64,000 nt of DNA. Origin: Fodinicurvata sediminis DSM 21159 (GTDB lineage: Bacteria; Pseudomonadota; Alphaproteobacteria; Kiloniellales; DSM-21159). Position 1 is the first letter of the stretch; each line of letters starts with the position of its first letter. The notes beneath the pieces are model-generated. The model saw nothing but the letters and a program-made list of their open reading frames with translations, was not told the origin of the DNA and made no database searches. Both the position numbers and the translations under genes were made by a program. The stretch covers positions 186,001 to 250,000 of the forward strand of contig NZ_ATVH01000013.1 in NCBI RefSeq assembly GCF_000420625.1. The letters are read 5' to 3'. Positions 18,999 to 27,261 of the stretch are shown here, in pieces.

Positions 18999-21365
18999 TC
19001 AATCGTAGTTGCCTTTCACCCGCTCCTTCGTCGGATCGAAGTGCGGCGCCTTCACGACCTTGGCCGGAATGCGTTTCTGGAATCCATCGAGTTGGCCCAC
19101 CTCGACTTCGGTTCCCTCTTCTGCATGGGCCACATCCATGCGGCAAAGTGCGATGACCTTCCCCAGGATGGGCGAGCGCATGGCAGAGGTGACCTCGCCA
19201 ACCTGGGCGCGACCGATACGCACACAGTCACCGCTGGCAGGTACCACCTGGCCCTCCAGATCCAGACCCACCAGCTTGCGGCGCGGATGCGCCTTGCGGT
19301 CCTCCAGGGCCGCGCGACCGATGAAGCCGTCTTCCTTGGATTTCAGAGGCACAGTGAAACCGATACCCGCTTCGAAGGGGTCGGTCTGGTCGCAAAACTC
19401 GAACCCGGCAAAGACAAGTCCAGATTCGATGCGCACCAGGTTCAGGGCTTCCAGGCCAAAGGGGATCAGCCCATGGGGCTGCCCCGCCTCCCAGACCGCA
19501 TCGAAGACGGCTTCGGCATCCTTGGGGTGGCAGAAGATCTCGAAACCCAGCTCGCCCGTGTAACCGGTTCGCGAAACCACGACGCTCTGGCCATGGAAGT
19601 CCCCGATCCGCCCCACGGTGAAGCGGAAGACGCCCAGTTCATCCAGTGTGGGACGATCCGGGGGTGTCCAGATGATCTCGCGCAGGATTTCACGGCTGCG
19701 CGGCCCCTGTACGGCAATGTTGTGCAGATGATCCGTGGAAGAGCGCACCCAGACATCCAGATTGTGCTTCTGGGCCTGTTCGCGCAGCCAGACGCCGGAG
19801 ACATCCGAGCCACCGACCCAGCGAAAGTTGTTCTCGCCCAGACGGAAAACGGTCCCGTCATCGACCATCCCGCCATGCTCGTAACAGAGGGCGCTGTACA
19901 TGACCTGGCCAACACTCAGCTTCTTCATGTTCCGGGTCAGGCAAAGCTGCATGAGAGGCTCCGCATCCGGGCCGGTGACCTCGAACTTGCGTAGCGGGCT
20001 CAGGTCCATCACCACGGCCTTCTCGCGGCAGGCCCAGTACTCCTCGATCGCGCCGTGATTGGAAAAATCGTTGGGCAACCAATACCCGTTGTACTCCACG
20101 AAATTGCGCGTCTTCTGGGCCAGGCGCTCGTGAAAGGCTGTCTTCTTTGTGTGCTGCAAATCGGCGTCGACCGTCATGCGGTATCCTATCGATCTCTGGA
20201 AATCCTCGTTCTCGCCATAGACCCGGACCTGTACGTCCGTCGGGTTCCAGCCGTTGGCCGGATCAACGTCACAGGGGCAGGCCGTGGAAACGCAGACCAG
20301 GTCGGTCAGCGCCCGCAGCAGTACGTAGTCCCCGGGGCGCGACCAAGGGTCGTCCATTCCAATGGCGTTCGTGTCGTCCAGCATGGTGTTGAAGAAGAAA
20401 TTGATGGCCGGCCAGCCTGCGCGCGTGGGCAGGCCATAGCGCTCCATCTCGCGATTGATGTTGTCGCTGCAATTGACGTGCCCCGGATAACCCAGGTCCT
20501 CGTAATAGCGCGCCGTACAGGCCAGGCCGAAGGTGTCATGCCGACCACAGGTGTCCTGGACGATCTCAACAAGCGGCTGCATGTCGACCGAGAAATACTT
20601 CGCGTAGAGTCCGGGCGCGGGATAGAGCGCGCCCATCAGGGCACGGGTGGTCGTGGGATCGATATCCGTCAGAACCCCGCGCTCGACGGCCCGCATGTCC
20701 AATGCCTGGAAGTCGGAGCACTCGCGGCCCTGTACATCCAGGACCTGGATGTACTGCCCCTTGCGAACTTCATAGGTCTGCGCATTGCCCGGCTGGATGT
20801 TGATATCGCTCAGGGGATCGGCCAGCGGTTCCGGCGCTTGATGTTTGCGCTCTAGCGACCGGGGTGTGCCACGACGAATGTAAAGAAGGATTTCCGTTGG
20901 CGGCGCCTGGGAGTCCACTTCCATGGGTTCACCCGGCGCGGCAACGATCAACAGGCCATCGTGATCGGCACGGAAGCTTTCACTGTCACCTGGGCGCGAC
21001 GCACTCTCGAACACCCTGGCACAGCGCGCCCTGCCAAGATCGAACCCTGCCCGTTCCAGGCCAAGGCGAACACGGCGTGCACTCGCCTCGTCCACAGACA
21101 GGGTCCGCTGCAGCCCCTTGGGGTCTCCTGCAGGCTTGGCGCCTATCCGTTCGGGATCTGCCGTGCCGTCCGGCTTGAAGAAAACAAGCTCGCAGGGCTG
21201 CAAGCCCTCGCGGTCCACCACCCAGATTTCATCACCAGCCTCGATCTCGACGGCACGGGACCCGCCTCCAGGCACTGGATGGCGTTCCACATCCGGCGGA
21301 AGCACCGGTAGGCCCGGCTCCAGGATCGGCCCGCGCTTGGCTGGCATCTCGAACTGTTGCAGCAA
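18999..21365 (-). CDS. Fusion of two DUF1989-type domains with a GcvT-like aminomethyltransferase
   Basis: 788 residues in three parts. Residues about 28-165 resemble a shortened, degenerate DUF1989 module. Residues about 185-385 are a full DUF1989 domain with RECSDFQ (Cys216), DTCGRHDTFGLAC (Cys273, His276, Cys283), VNCSDNINRE (Cys299) and STACPCDVDP (Cys363, Cys365). Residues about 405-780 are a tetrahydrofolate-binding GcvT fold with GGMVDDGTVFRLG. DUF1989 pairs are known as urea-carboxylase-associated proteins, shown to act as carboxyguanidine deaminase; GcvT moves one-carbon units to folate. No carboxylase is in the window. The TTG start has a GAAGAGG site 5 bases upstream; ATG 21347 is the alternative. 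The reaction is unknown. A LysR gene is divergent and a symporter lies downstream. Confidence 0.85.
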   Translation of the reverse strand: MLQQFEMPAKRGPILEPGLPVLPPDVERHPVPGGGSRAVEIEAGDEIWVVDREGLQPCELVFFKPDGTADPERIGAKPAGDPKGLQRTLSVDEASARRVRLGLERAGFDLGRARCARVFESASRPGDSESFRADHDGLLIVAAPGEPMEVDSQAPPTEILLYIRRGTPRSLERKHQAPEPLADPLSDINIQPGNAQTYEVRKGQYIQVLDVQGRECSDFQALDMRAVERGVLTDIDPTTTRALMGALYPAPGLYAKYFSVDMQPLVEIVQDTCGRHDTFGLACTARYYEDLGYPGHVNCSDNINREMERYGLPTRAGWPAINFFFNTMLDDTNAIGMDDPWSRPGDYVLLRALTDLVCVSTACPCDVDPANGWNPTDVQVRVYGENEDFQRSIGYRMTVDADLQHTKKTAFHERLAQKTRNFVEYNGYWLPNDFSNHGAIEEYWACREKAVVMDLSPLRKFEVTGPDAEPLMQLCLTRNMKKLSVGQVMYSALCYEHGGMVDDGTVFRLGENNFRWVGGSDVSGVWLREQAQKHNLDVWVRSSTDHLHNIAVQGPRSREILREIIWTPPDRPTLDELGVFRFTVGRIGDFHGQSVVVSRTGYTGELGFEIFCHPKDAEAVFDAVWEAGQPHGLIPFGLEALNLVRIESGLVFAGFEFCDQTDPFEAGIGFTVPLKSKEDGFIGRAALEDRKAHPRRKLVGLDLEGQVVPASGDCVRIGRAQVGEVTSAMRSPILGKVIALCRMDVAHAEEGTEVEVGQLDGFQKRIPAKVVKAPHFDPTKERVKGNYD

Positions 21366-21394
21366 AGGAACCTCTTCACCGTCTGCATGAACTC

Positions 21395-21407
21395 CTACAA
21401 ACGGTAG
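21395..21407. promoter_or_regulatory. Short inverted repeat in the divergent fusion-gene/LysR intergenic region
   Basis: CTAC-N5-GTAG lies in the 99-base gap between the fusion gene (-) and the LysR gene (+). LysR regulators typically bind T-N11-A dyads in such divergent gaps, and this is the only dyad I can see there. The arms are only 4 bp, so this is tentative. Confidence 0.25.
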
Positions 21408-21464
21408 CTTGACAACAGAGGGCCCTGAAGAAGAATTACTCCAGCCTCAGGCCCAGGAATCTTT

Positions 21465-22367
21465 ATGCCAGAACGACGCACGCCGCTTCCCCCACTGGAT
21501 TATCTCATAGCATTCGAGGCAGCGGCGCTTCAGGGCAGCTTCACGGCAGCCGGCGAACAGTTGAACCTGAGCCAGGCTGCTGTCAGCCGGAAGATCAGAT
21601 TGCTGGAAGAGCATCTTGGGGTCAGCCTGTTCGTACGTGGCCATCGTTCCGTCCAGTTGACCCCCAATGGAAAGGCCTATCTCAAAAGCGTGCGGAAGGC
21701 GCTGGATGAAATCAGACTTGCCTCTGCGGATCTGCGCAAGGGACAGCTGCGCCCGCACATCAGCATCGCAGCCACCCAGTCGGTCTCGACCCTGTGGCTG
21801 GTGCCGAGGCTGAGCCATATCCGACAGGACAATCCGGATATCGATATCGACCTGGTTTCAACGGACGAGGACGAGGAATGTCTGCAGGGAAACTTCGACC
21901 TTGTGATCCTGCGAGGGGAAGGACGTTGGTCCGGGTATGACGCCGAACTCCTGCTGGACGAGGAGATCTTTCCCGTTTGCACGAAGGCCTATGGCGACGA
22001 CATTGGCCTTGAGACGGCAGAGGACCTGGCGCAGGCGACCTTGATCGAAGTGGCCAGCCATCATTCGGAGTGGATGAACTGGCGGACCTGGCTGCGCGAA
22101 CAACAAATCGATCCGACAGCAGACACGCGCAGATTCACTTTCAACACCTATGCCCTCTCAATCCAGGCGGCCTGCGACGGCCTGGGCGTGGCTCTTGGCT
22201 GGCGCCACCTGGTCGACGACCACCTGAATAGCGGGGCACTTGTCCGGCCTATCCCACAGTCTGTCCACACCGGTTCGGGCTATTACCTTCTCAAGCCACG
22301 CGGGCGGGCATTGAGTGAAGCAGCACAGACCCTGCGTGACTGGCTTTTCCAATCCGTCGGAAGGTAA
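21465..22367 (+). CDS. LysR family transcriptional regulator, GcvA-like
   Basis: 300 residues: a winged HTH at about 10-68 (FTAAGEQLNLSQAAVSRKIRLLEEHLG) and a periplasmic-binding-like effector domain from about 95. The LPPLDYLIAFEAAALQGSFTAAGEQLNLS start and PNGKAYL are of the GcvA/AmpR branch, whose members control glycine cleavage or nearby genes. It is transcribed away from the DUF1989-GcvT fusion with a 99-base shared control region, so autoregulation and control of the fusion gene are likely. The inducer may be the same small nitrogen compound. ATG 21465 follows AGGAATCTTT. Confidence 0.9.
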   Translation: MPERRTPLPPLDYLIAFEAAALQGSFTAAGEQLNLSQAAVSRKIRLLEEHLGVSLFVRGHRSVQLTPNGKAYLKSVRKALDEIRLASADLRKGQLRPHISIAATQSVSTLWLVPRLSHIRQDNPDIDIDLVSTDEDEECLQGNFDLVILRGEGRWSGYDAELLLDEEIFPVCTKAYGDDIGLETAEDLAQATLIEVASHHSEWMNWRTWLREQQIDPTADTRRFTFNTYALSIQAACDGLGVALGWRHLVDDHLNSGALVRPIPQSVHTGSGYYLLKPRGRALSEAAQTLRDWLFQSVGR

Positions 22368-22403
22368 CGAACGGACTGCCGGCGTGCTCGGGGCTATAGC
22401 TGC

Positions 22404-23438
22404 TTAGCTTCCGACCGGCCCGCTGACGCCGGCCTCCTCGAAGGTGGCCATGCCGATGTGACAGGCAACGGCCGACTGCAGGACCTGGATGCCCAGCGTG
22501 GCACCCGAGGCCTCGCCCAGACGCATGCCCAGGTCCATCAGCGGCTTCTTGCCAAGTATTTCCAGCAGGCGGGCATGTCCGGGCTCGACCGACTGGTGCC
22601 CGACAATACAGTGATCCAGCGTTCGCGAATCGGCTGCATGCAGCACGGCGGCAGCGGCCGTGCAGGCAAAGCCATCCAGAACCACGGGAATGCGTCCCAT
22701 GCGGCACGCCAGGATAGCCCCGGCGATGGCGGCCAGTTCCAGGCCGCCCAGGCAGCGCAGGATCTCGAAGGGATCCGTCATCTCGGCTTCATTCGCGGCC
22801 AGGCCAGCTGTAACCACCTCGGCCTTGCGCGTCAGGCCGGCTTCATCCACACCGGTGCCGCTGCCGACCCAGTTGGAAGGCTCGCCCCCGAACAGCGCAC
22901 AGCAAAGCGCGGCCGCTGCGGTGGTGTTGCCGATCCCCATCTCGCCGACGGCCATCACGTCGAAGCCCTCTTCCACCGACATCATGCCGTAGGAGAGCGC
23001 CAGCGCGCAGTCCTCCTCGTTCATGGCGGGGCCCTGCGTGAAATCGCCAGTGGGTTGGTCCAGGGCCATTTCATAGACCCGAAGGTCTGCGCCGACATTT
23101 CCGGCCAACTGGTTCACGGCAGCGCCGCCATTGATGAAGTTCTGCACCATCTGCTCGGTCACGCTGGCGGGATAGGCCGAGACTCCATGTTCCGTTATAC
23201 CGTGGTTCCCAGCGAATACCGCCACGCGCGGCCGGTCCATGGAAGGACGGCCGCGTCCCTGCCAGGTGGCCAGCCAGACGGCCAACTCCTCCAGGCGGCC
23301 GAGCGAGCCTGCAGGCTTGGTCAGCTTCGTCTGATGCTGCAGGGCGGTCGTGCCTGCATCCATGTCCGGACCGGGAAGTTCGGGCAGAAGCTGCCGGATC
23401 TCGTCCAGACTGGCGTTTTCGTCCTGGGAATCGCTCAT
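22404..23438 (-). CDS. cobT: Nicotinate-nucleotide--dimethylbenzimidazole phosphoribosyltransferase
   Basis: 344 residues of the CobT family. It transfers phosphoribose from nicotinate mononucleotide to dimethylbenzimidazole to make alpha-ribazole phosphate, the lower ligand of cobalamin. Seen: AGNHGITEHGVSAYP, FINGGAAVNQLA, MGIGNTTAAAA and, near the C-terminus, CHIGMATFEEAGVSGPVG, which carries the catalytic Glu region. The start is set at ATG 23438 because AAGGAC sits just upstream; the longer frame begins with TTG at 23459. It is divergent from cobS across a 177-base gap that holds a large nested inverted repeat. Confidence 0.93.
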   Translation of the reverse strand: MSDSQDENASLDEIRQLLPELPGPDMDAGTTALQHQTKLTKPAGSLGRLEELAVWLATWQGRGRPSMDRPRVAVFAGNHGITEHGVSAYPASVTEQMVQNFINGGAAVNQLAGNVGADLRVYEMALDQPTGDFTQGPAMNEEDCALALSYGMMSVEEGFDVMAVGEMGIGNTTAAAALCCALFGGEPSNWVGSGTGVDEAGLTRKAEVVTAGLAANEAEMTDPFEILRCLGGLELAAIAGAILACRMGRIPVVLDGFACTAAAAVLHAADSRTLDHCIVGHQSVEPGHARLLEILGKKPLMDLGMRLGEASGATLGIQVLQSAVACHIGMATFEEAGVSGPVGS

Positions 23439-23479
23439 GTTTTGTCCTTGTCCCGGCAAGGGTGTTTCACCCGGCCTGC

Positions 23480-23548
23480 CGTGCTTGTATTCTTCGGGTA
23501 CTGGCTGTCGCGGACTGTCCTACAGGCACCCGTCTGATGACAAGCACG
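23480..23548. promoter_or_regulatory. 69-bp nested inverted repeat between cobT and cobS
   Basis: CGTGCTTGT (23480-23488) is the exact reverse complement of ACAAGCACG (23540-23548). Inside it, in order, CGGGT (23495-23499) pairs with ACCCG (23528-23532), CTGT (23505-23508) with ACAG (23522-23525), and GGAC with GTCC (23512-23520). The pairs nest around one centre. I could not match the cobalamin riboswitch core (no clear B12 box), though the location before two cobalamin genes invites that comparison. It may be a divergent operator or a leader structure. Confidence 0.45.
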
Positions 23549-23615
23549 TTGGCAAGACCGGCACGCGTTTAAGCAAAATGGCCTGTGGCTGGTTCGAAAC
23601 CGAAAAAGGTGTGAA

Positions 23616-24368
23616 ATGCTGAAGCAATGGAGTCGTGACCTCGCCCTTGCGCTTGGTTTCCTGACACGCCTGCCCGTGACATCCCGAGGCTGGCCGAGCG
23701 ATGCAGAACGTACACGCGCGCTCAGGGCCTATCCTCTGGCCGGGCTGCTGATTGGCCTGATCGGCGGGATCGTCTACGCCCTTGCACTCTGGCTCAATCT
23801 TCCTCCTCTGATCGCTGCACTGCTGGCCCTGGCCACGCTGATGAAGCTGACCGGCGCGTTACACGAGGACGGTCTGGCCGACATGAGCGATGCCCTGGGG
23901 GCCCCGGTCGATCGCGCGCGGCGCCTGGAGATCATGCGCGACAGCCGCATCGGAACCACAGGCACCCTGGCACTGATCGTTATCGTTGTCTTGAAGGCCG
24001 CCGCTCTGGCTGAATTGGCCGAGGTGGAAGAGGTCGTTGCCGCGCTTATCATCGCGGCCGCAGCCTCGCGCGCCGTGCTGCCCCTGGCCGCCTTCTTCAT
24101 GAGTCCCGCGCGCAGTGACGGCCTGGGGGCCGGCCTGGGAGAACCCGAAGGCGGTGTCGTCCTCTGGGCCTGCGGCCTGGCCGTTCTGATTTCCCTGCTT
24201 TTCAGTTCTTTCGGCTTTACCTTTGCCCTGATCGGACTTATCGCCCTCTACTGCCTGATCTTCCTGATTGCCATGCGGAAGATCTTCGGCGGTTACACGG
24301 GTGACACGATGGGGGCGCTACAGCAGTCCGTGGACCTGCTGGTTCTGCTGACAGCCGCTGCCTGGTAG
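23616..24368 (+). CDS. cobS: Adenosylcobinamide-GDP ribazoletransferase (cobalamin synthase)
   Basis: 250 residues, a polytopic inner-membrane protein of usual CobS length. It joins adenosylcobinamide-GDP to alpha-ribazole (or its phosphate) to complete cobalamin. Recognised from FLTRLPV near the N-terminus, GALHEDGLADMSDALGA with its Asp/Glu residues, and MRDSRIGTTGTLAL. Five or more hydrophobic segments follow. ATG 23616 has an AAAGGTG site. It is followed by the phosphatase gene 20 bases later; the kinase/guanylyltransferase CobU is not in the window. Confidence 0.93.
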   Translation: MLKQWSRDLALALGFLTRLPVTSRGWPSDAERTRALRAYPLAGLLIGLIGGIVYALALWLNLPPLIAALLALATLMKLTGALHEDGLADMSDALGAPVDRARRLEIMRDSRIGTTGTLALIVIVVLKAAALAELAEVEEVVAALIIAAAASRAVLPLAAFFMSPARSDGLGAGLGEPEGGVVLWACGLAVLISLLFSSFGFTFALIGLIALYCLIFLIAMRKIFGGYTGDTMGALQQSVDLLVLLTAAAW

Positions 24369-24388
24369 GGAAAGTACGGAACACACGA

Positions 24389-25033
24389 ATGAACAAGACG
24401 ACGCACTGGTGGTGGATTCGCCATGCCCCGGTCGACAGCGGCGGCATCATCTATGGGGACAACGATGTGGATTGCGATTGCAGCGACCCACGACTTTTCC
24501 GGCAGGTCGCAGAGCGCTTGCCGCGCGATGCGGTCTGGGTGACCAGCCACCTGCGCCGCACTCGGCAGACTGCGGAAGCCTTCGCCAGTCATGCCGGACT
24601 GGAGCTGGCCGAGCCCCATGTCGATCCGCGCCTGGCCGAACAGGGCTTCGGAGACTGGCAAGGTCTGACCCATGACCAGCTGCGCCAACGCGACGAGTTC
24701 GACTGGCACCGATTCTGGATCACACCGGCACGGACTCGCCCGCCAGGCGGGGAGAGCTTTGCCGATTTGATGGAGCGGGTTCGTTATGCCATGAACGACC
24801 TGCTCCAGGAGCATGCCGGAAAGGACATCATCTGTGTGGCCCACGGCGGCACCATTCGCGCCGCCCTGGGGGTAGCACTTGGCCTGGAACCGGAACGCGC
24901 TCTTCGCTTTGCGGTTGATAATTGCTCTTTGACACGCATGGATCATTTTTCCGACACAGCGGAACCCCCACATGATATATCGGCGGAGGATTCCTGGCGC
25001 GTGTCACTGGTCAATTTTCCGCCTCAAAGTTGA
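24389..25033 (+). CDS. cobC: Histidine phosphatase family protein, probable alpha-ribazole phosphatase
   Basis: 214 residues of the phosphoglycerate-mutase-like superfamily. The RHAP motif (Arg11, His12) holds the phosphorylated histidine; SHLRRTRQTAEAFASHAG, EQGFGDWQG and CVAHGGTIRAALG supply the remaining active-site residues. In cobalamin synthesis CobC removes the phosphate of alpha-ribazole-5-phosphate. I assign that from the position 20 bases after cobS and from length; the superfamily is broad, so another phosphate ester is possible. The start has no strong ribosome site, which fits coupling to cobS. Confidence 0.78.
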   Translation: MNKTTHWWWIRHAPVDSGGIIYGDNDVDCDCSDPRLFRQVAERLPRDAVWVTSHLRRTRQTAEAFASHAGLELAEPHVDPRLAEQGFGDWQGLTHDQLRQRDEFDWHRFWITPARTRPPGGESFADLMERVRYAMNDLLQEHAGKDIICVAHGGTIRAALGVALGLEPERALRFAVDNCSLTRMDHFSDTAEPPHDISAEDSWRVSLVNFPPQS

Positions 25034-25081
25034 GCTTTGATGCGAAGCTGACGAACAGGGACAACTTTCAAGGATAAGATG

Positions 25082-25831
25082 ATGCAATGCTTGGCCGTTT
25101 CTCGCAGCCCGAAAAACCTGACAACCTTGCGACGCAGTCTGACACTCGCGCTCTGTTTTGCGCTGACTCTCATGGTCGCCCTGATGCAGCAGAGCGCGAC
25201 GGCCGCTGCCGATCAGAGGCAGGATGCCGCGGACATTGTCACCACGGCCGAGACCACCCTGAAATCCATGCTGCGGGATCCCGAACAGGGCGAATTGGCC
25301 AACTACATTCGTCAGGCTGAAGCTGTCTTGATCTTCCCTCGGCTGCTCAAGGGCGGCTTCATCATCGGTGCTGAAGGGGGCAGCGGGCTCCTGGTTGTCA
25401 AGGGCGATGACGGTGAGTGGTCTTCACCTGCCTTCTATACCCTGGCGTCTGGCAGCATCGGCCTGCAGATCGGTGGACAGGTATCGGAAGCAGTCTTCAC
25501 GGTCATGAACAAGTCGGCCGTCCAGTCGATCCTGGATGACCAGGTCAAGTTCGGCGGCGATGTTTCCGTGGCCCTTGGTCCAATGGGTAAGGGATTGGGC
25601 GCCAGCACCACCACCAACCTGGATGCCGACATGCTGGCCTTTTCGCGCACCGAGGGCCTCTTCGGTGGCGGCGCCCTGGAAGGTGCAGGCATGTTCCGCA
25701 AGGACGGTCTGAATGCCGCATATTACGATGCCGCGGGTGTGGAGCCACAACAGATCGTGATCAACAGGGCCTATCATAATCCGCAGGCGGACGGCCTGCG
25801 CGAGGCTCTGCGCACGGCCACACAACGTTAG
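25082..25831 (+). CDS. SYLF-domain (YSC84-like) lipid-binding protein, exported
   Basis: About 249 residues. A positively charged start and a hydrophobic stretch (LCFALTLMVALMQQSATAAAD, ending about residue 42) make a Sec signal peptide. From about residue 60 the SYLF domain follows (AEAVLIFPRLLKGGFIIGAEGGSGLLV, GSIGLQIGGQVSEAVFTVMN, GGDVSVALGPMGKG). The domain binds phosphoinositides in eukaryotes; bacterial copies are exported proteins without an agreed role. The ATG pair at 25079/25082 follows AAGGATAAG; I cannot tell which is used. It appears monocistronic. Confidence 0.85.
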   Translation: MQCLAVSRSPKNLTTLRRSLTLALCFALTLMVALMQQSATAAADQRQDAADIVTTAETTLKSMLRDPEQGELANYIRQAEAVLIFPRLLKGGFIIGAEGGSGLLVVKGDDGEWSSPAFYTLASGSIGLQIGGQVSEAVFTVMNKSAVQSILDDQVKFGGDVSVALGPMGKGLGASTTTNLDADMLAFSRTEGLFGGGALEGAGMFRKDGLNAAYYDAAGVEPQQIVINRAYHNPQADGLREALRTATQR

Positions 25832-25851
25832 GACCTGGTCAGCTTTGCTTT

Positions 25852-25876
25852 TGCCCCGACGGCTGTCGCCGGGGCA
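25852..25876 (+). terminator. Weak hairpin after the SYLF gene
   Basis: TGCCCCG (25852-25858) pairs with CGGGGCA (25870-25876), 7 bp, 21 bases after the stop. The following sequence is CTTTGCC rather than a long T-run, so termination is only possible. Confidence 0.35.
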
Positions 25877-25990
25877 CTTTGCCGCAGTGGAGTACCAGGA
25901 TTCCGGCCTGATCCAAGGGACGGGAACCCCTAGATTTATGACAGCATATCGATTTCTCTTCTAGGCAGATTTTCGGATTCGAACAGAGCA

Positions 25991-26629
25991 ATGCAATCCC
26001 GTCTTCTGAAACGTGCGCTCATCATCTTCGTCGCCGGCTTCATCCTGCTGCTGATCGGCCTGGCGGCTGCATGGTACCTGCGCGAGCCCGCACCACCCCC
26101 TCAGAGCCGCATAGACGGCGGCAGCACCGGTGAAGCAAGGATCGGCGGGCCTTTCGAATTGACGGACCAGAATGGGGAGCTGCGCCGAGCCCGCCATTTC
26201 TCGGGCCAATACATGCTGATCTATTTCGGCTTCACCTTCTGCCCGGATGTCTGCCCCACCGCCTTGACGAACATGACACAGGCCCTGGACCTGCTGGAGG
26301 AAGGTGCACCCGCCAAGGCGAACCAGGTGGTGCCAATCTTCATCACCGTCGACCCGGAACGCGACACGGTTGAGGAAATGGCCAGCTATGCCGAGCATTT
26401 TCATCCCGACCTTGTTGCCCTGACCGGCACCAAGGATCAAATCGCCGCGGCGGCCAAGCAGTATCGTGTCTACTATGAAAAGGTCGAAGACGCCTCGGCA
26501 AGCAACTACCTGATGGATCACTCCTCCTATATCTATCTGATGGGGCCTGAAGGAGAGTACCTGACGCACTATACGCACCAGACCCCAGCCGATGAACTGG
26601 CGGAGGGCCTGGAGCGCTATATCAAGTAG
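25991..26629 (+). CDS. SCO1/SenC family copper chaperone
   Basis: 212 residues. One N-terminal membrane anchor (about residues 9-29) is followed by a periplasmic thioredoxin-like domain. The copper ligands FCPDVCPT (Cys84, Cys88) and the later His in YLMDHSSYIY are present, so the protein is likely functional. SCO proteins load copper into the CuA centre of cytochrome c oxidase or act as thiol-reducing chaperones. The oxidase in this window has no CuA, so its client is probably encoded elsewhere. It stands alone, convergent with the DUF167 gene (3 bases apart). Confidence 0.92.
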   Translation: MQSRLLKRALIIFVAGFILLLIGLAAAWYLREPAPPPQSRIDGGSTGEARIGGPFELTDQNGELRRARHFSGQYMLIYFGFTFCPDVCPTALTNMTQALDLLEEGAPAKANQVVPIFITVDPERDTVEEMASYAEHFHPDLVALTGTKDQIAAAAKQYRVYYEKVEDASASNYLMDHSSYIYLMGPEGEYLTHYTHQTPADELAEGLERYIK

Positions 26630-26632
26630 ACC

Positions 26633-26959
26633 TCAGCCATCTTGCAACAACCTGTCCAGGCTTGCCGCCAAGTCACTCGGCACGCCGCTGAGCTGCAGAG
26701 TCTTCACCCGCGACTTTGCGCCTGCGACGATCTCTACGTCGCCCTTGCGCAGTTTCAGTTCCGAAGCCAGGTAATTGACCAGCGCCTTGTTGGCGGCCCC
26801 CTCGACCGGCGGCGCCTTCAACCTCAACTGCAAAAGAGTTTGTCCCTGTGCGTCCTGAACAAGGCCATCCACTGCATTGCGGTTAGCTCTAGGCGTAAGG
26901 CGAACCCGAAGTCTTAAACCTGAGTTTTTGGCGCTGTAGGGCTTTTCACACGACTGCAA
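26633..26959 (-). CDS. DUF167 (YggU-like) family protein
   Basis: 108 residues. LRVRLTPRANRNAVDG, LQLRLKAPPVEGAANKALVNYLASELKLRKGDVEIVAG and SRVKTLQLSG are the conserved parts of the DUF167 fold, a small cytoplasmic alpha/beta protein of unknown function found in most bacteria. The reading frame opens with TTG at 26959 after a purine-rich stretch. No ATG lies upstream of the conserved part, so the TTG start is likely. Convergent with SCO1. Confidence 0.85.
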   Translation of the reverse strand: MQSCEKPYSAKNSGLRLRVRLTPRANRNAVDGLVQDAQGQTLLQLRLKAPPVEGAANKALVNYLASELKLRKGDVEIVAGAKSRVKTLQLSGVPSDLAASLDRLLQDG

Positions 26960-27170
26960 GAGCTTCCCACTTCAAGTTTACAGTATCCAGACACTATCCT
27001 GAACATTGACCATCCGGAAAGGCCTAGCTTACGTCTGTACCTACGTTTGGGGTAACTTGCTAGGGCTGAGCGCTTCTTCCTGGCCGAGCCTGCCGGGAGA
27101 AACAAGAACTTGCGCCACTCAAAATGTGCATTCACGCTTTGCGTCGGCACATACTAGTGATAGCGTCATG

Positions 27171-27210
27171 ACTTGAGTATTTCGCGCAGCCGGCTGGAAT
27201 ATACTCAAGT
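27171..27210. promoter_or_regulatory. Perfect 10-bp inverted repeat with central palindrome upstream of the universal stress gene
   Basis: ACTTGAGTAT (27171-27180) and ATACTCAAGT (27201-27210) are exact reverse complements. Between them sits a 10-bp palindrome CAGCC/GGCTG (27187-27196) flanked by TTC and GAA. It lies 51 bases before the uspA-like start codon, where an operator or a 5'-leader hairpin would act. The 300-base gap 26960-27261 holds no other convincing gene. Confidence 0.5.
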
Positions 27211-27261
27211 AAAGCACCCCGCTCCATACGGGACTGCACCATCAGAAACAGGGGGAAACAG

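Noticed and set aside
23439-23615. Cobalamin riboswitch before cobT or cobS
   Set aside because: I could not find a convincing B12 box or the conserved core on either strand; only the nested dyad is reported.
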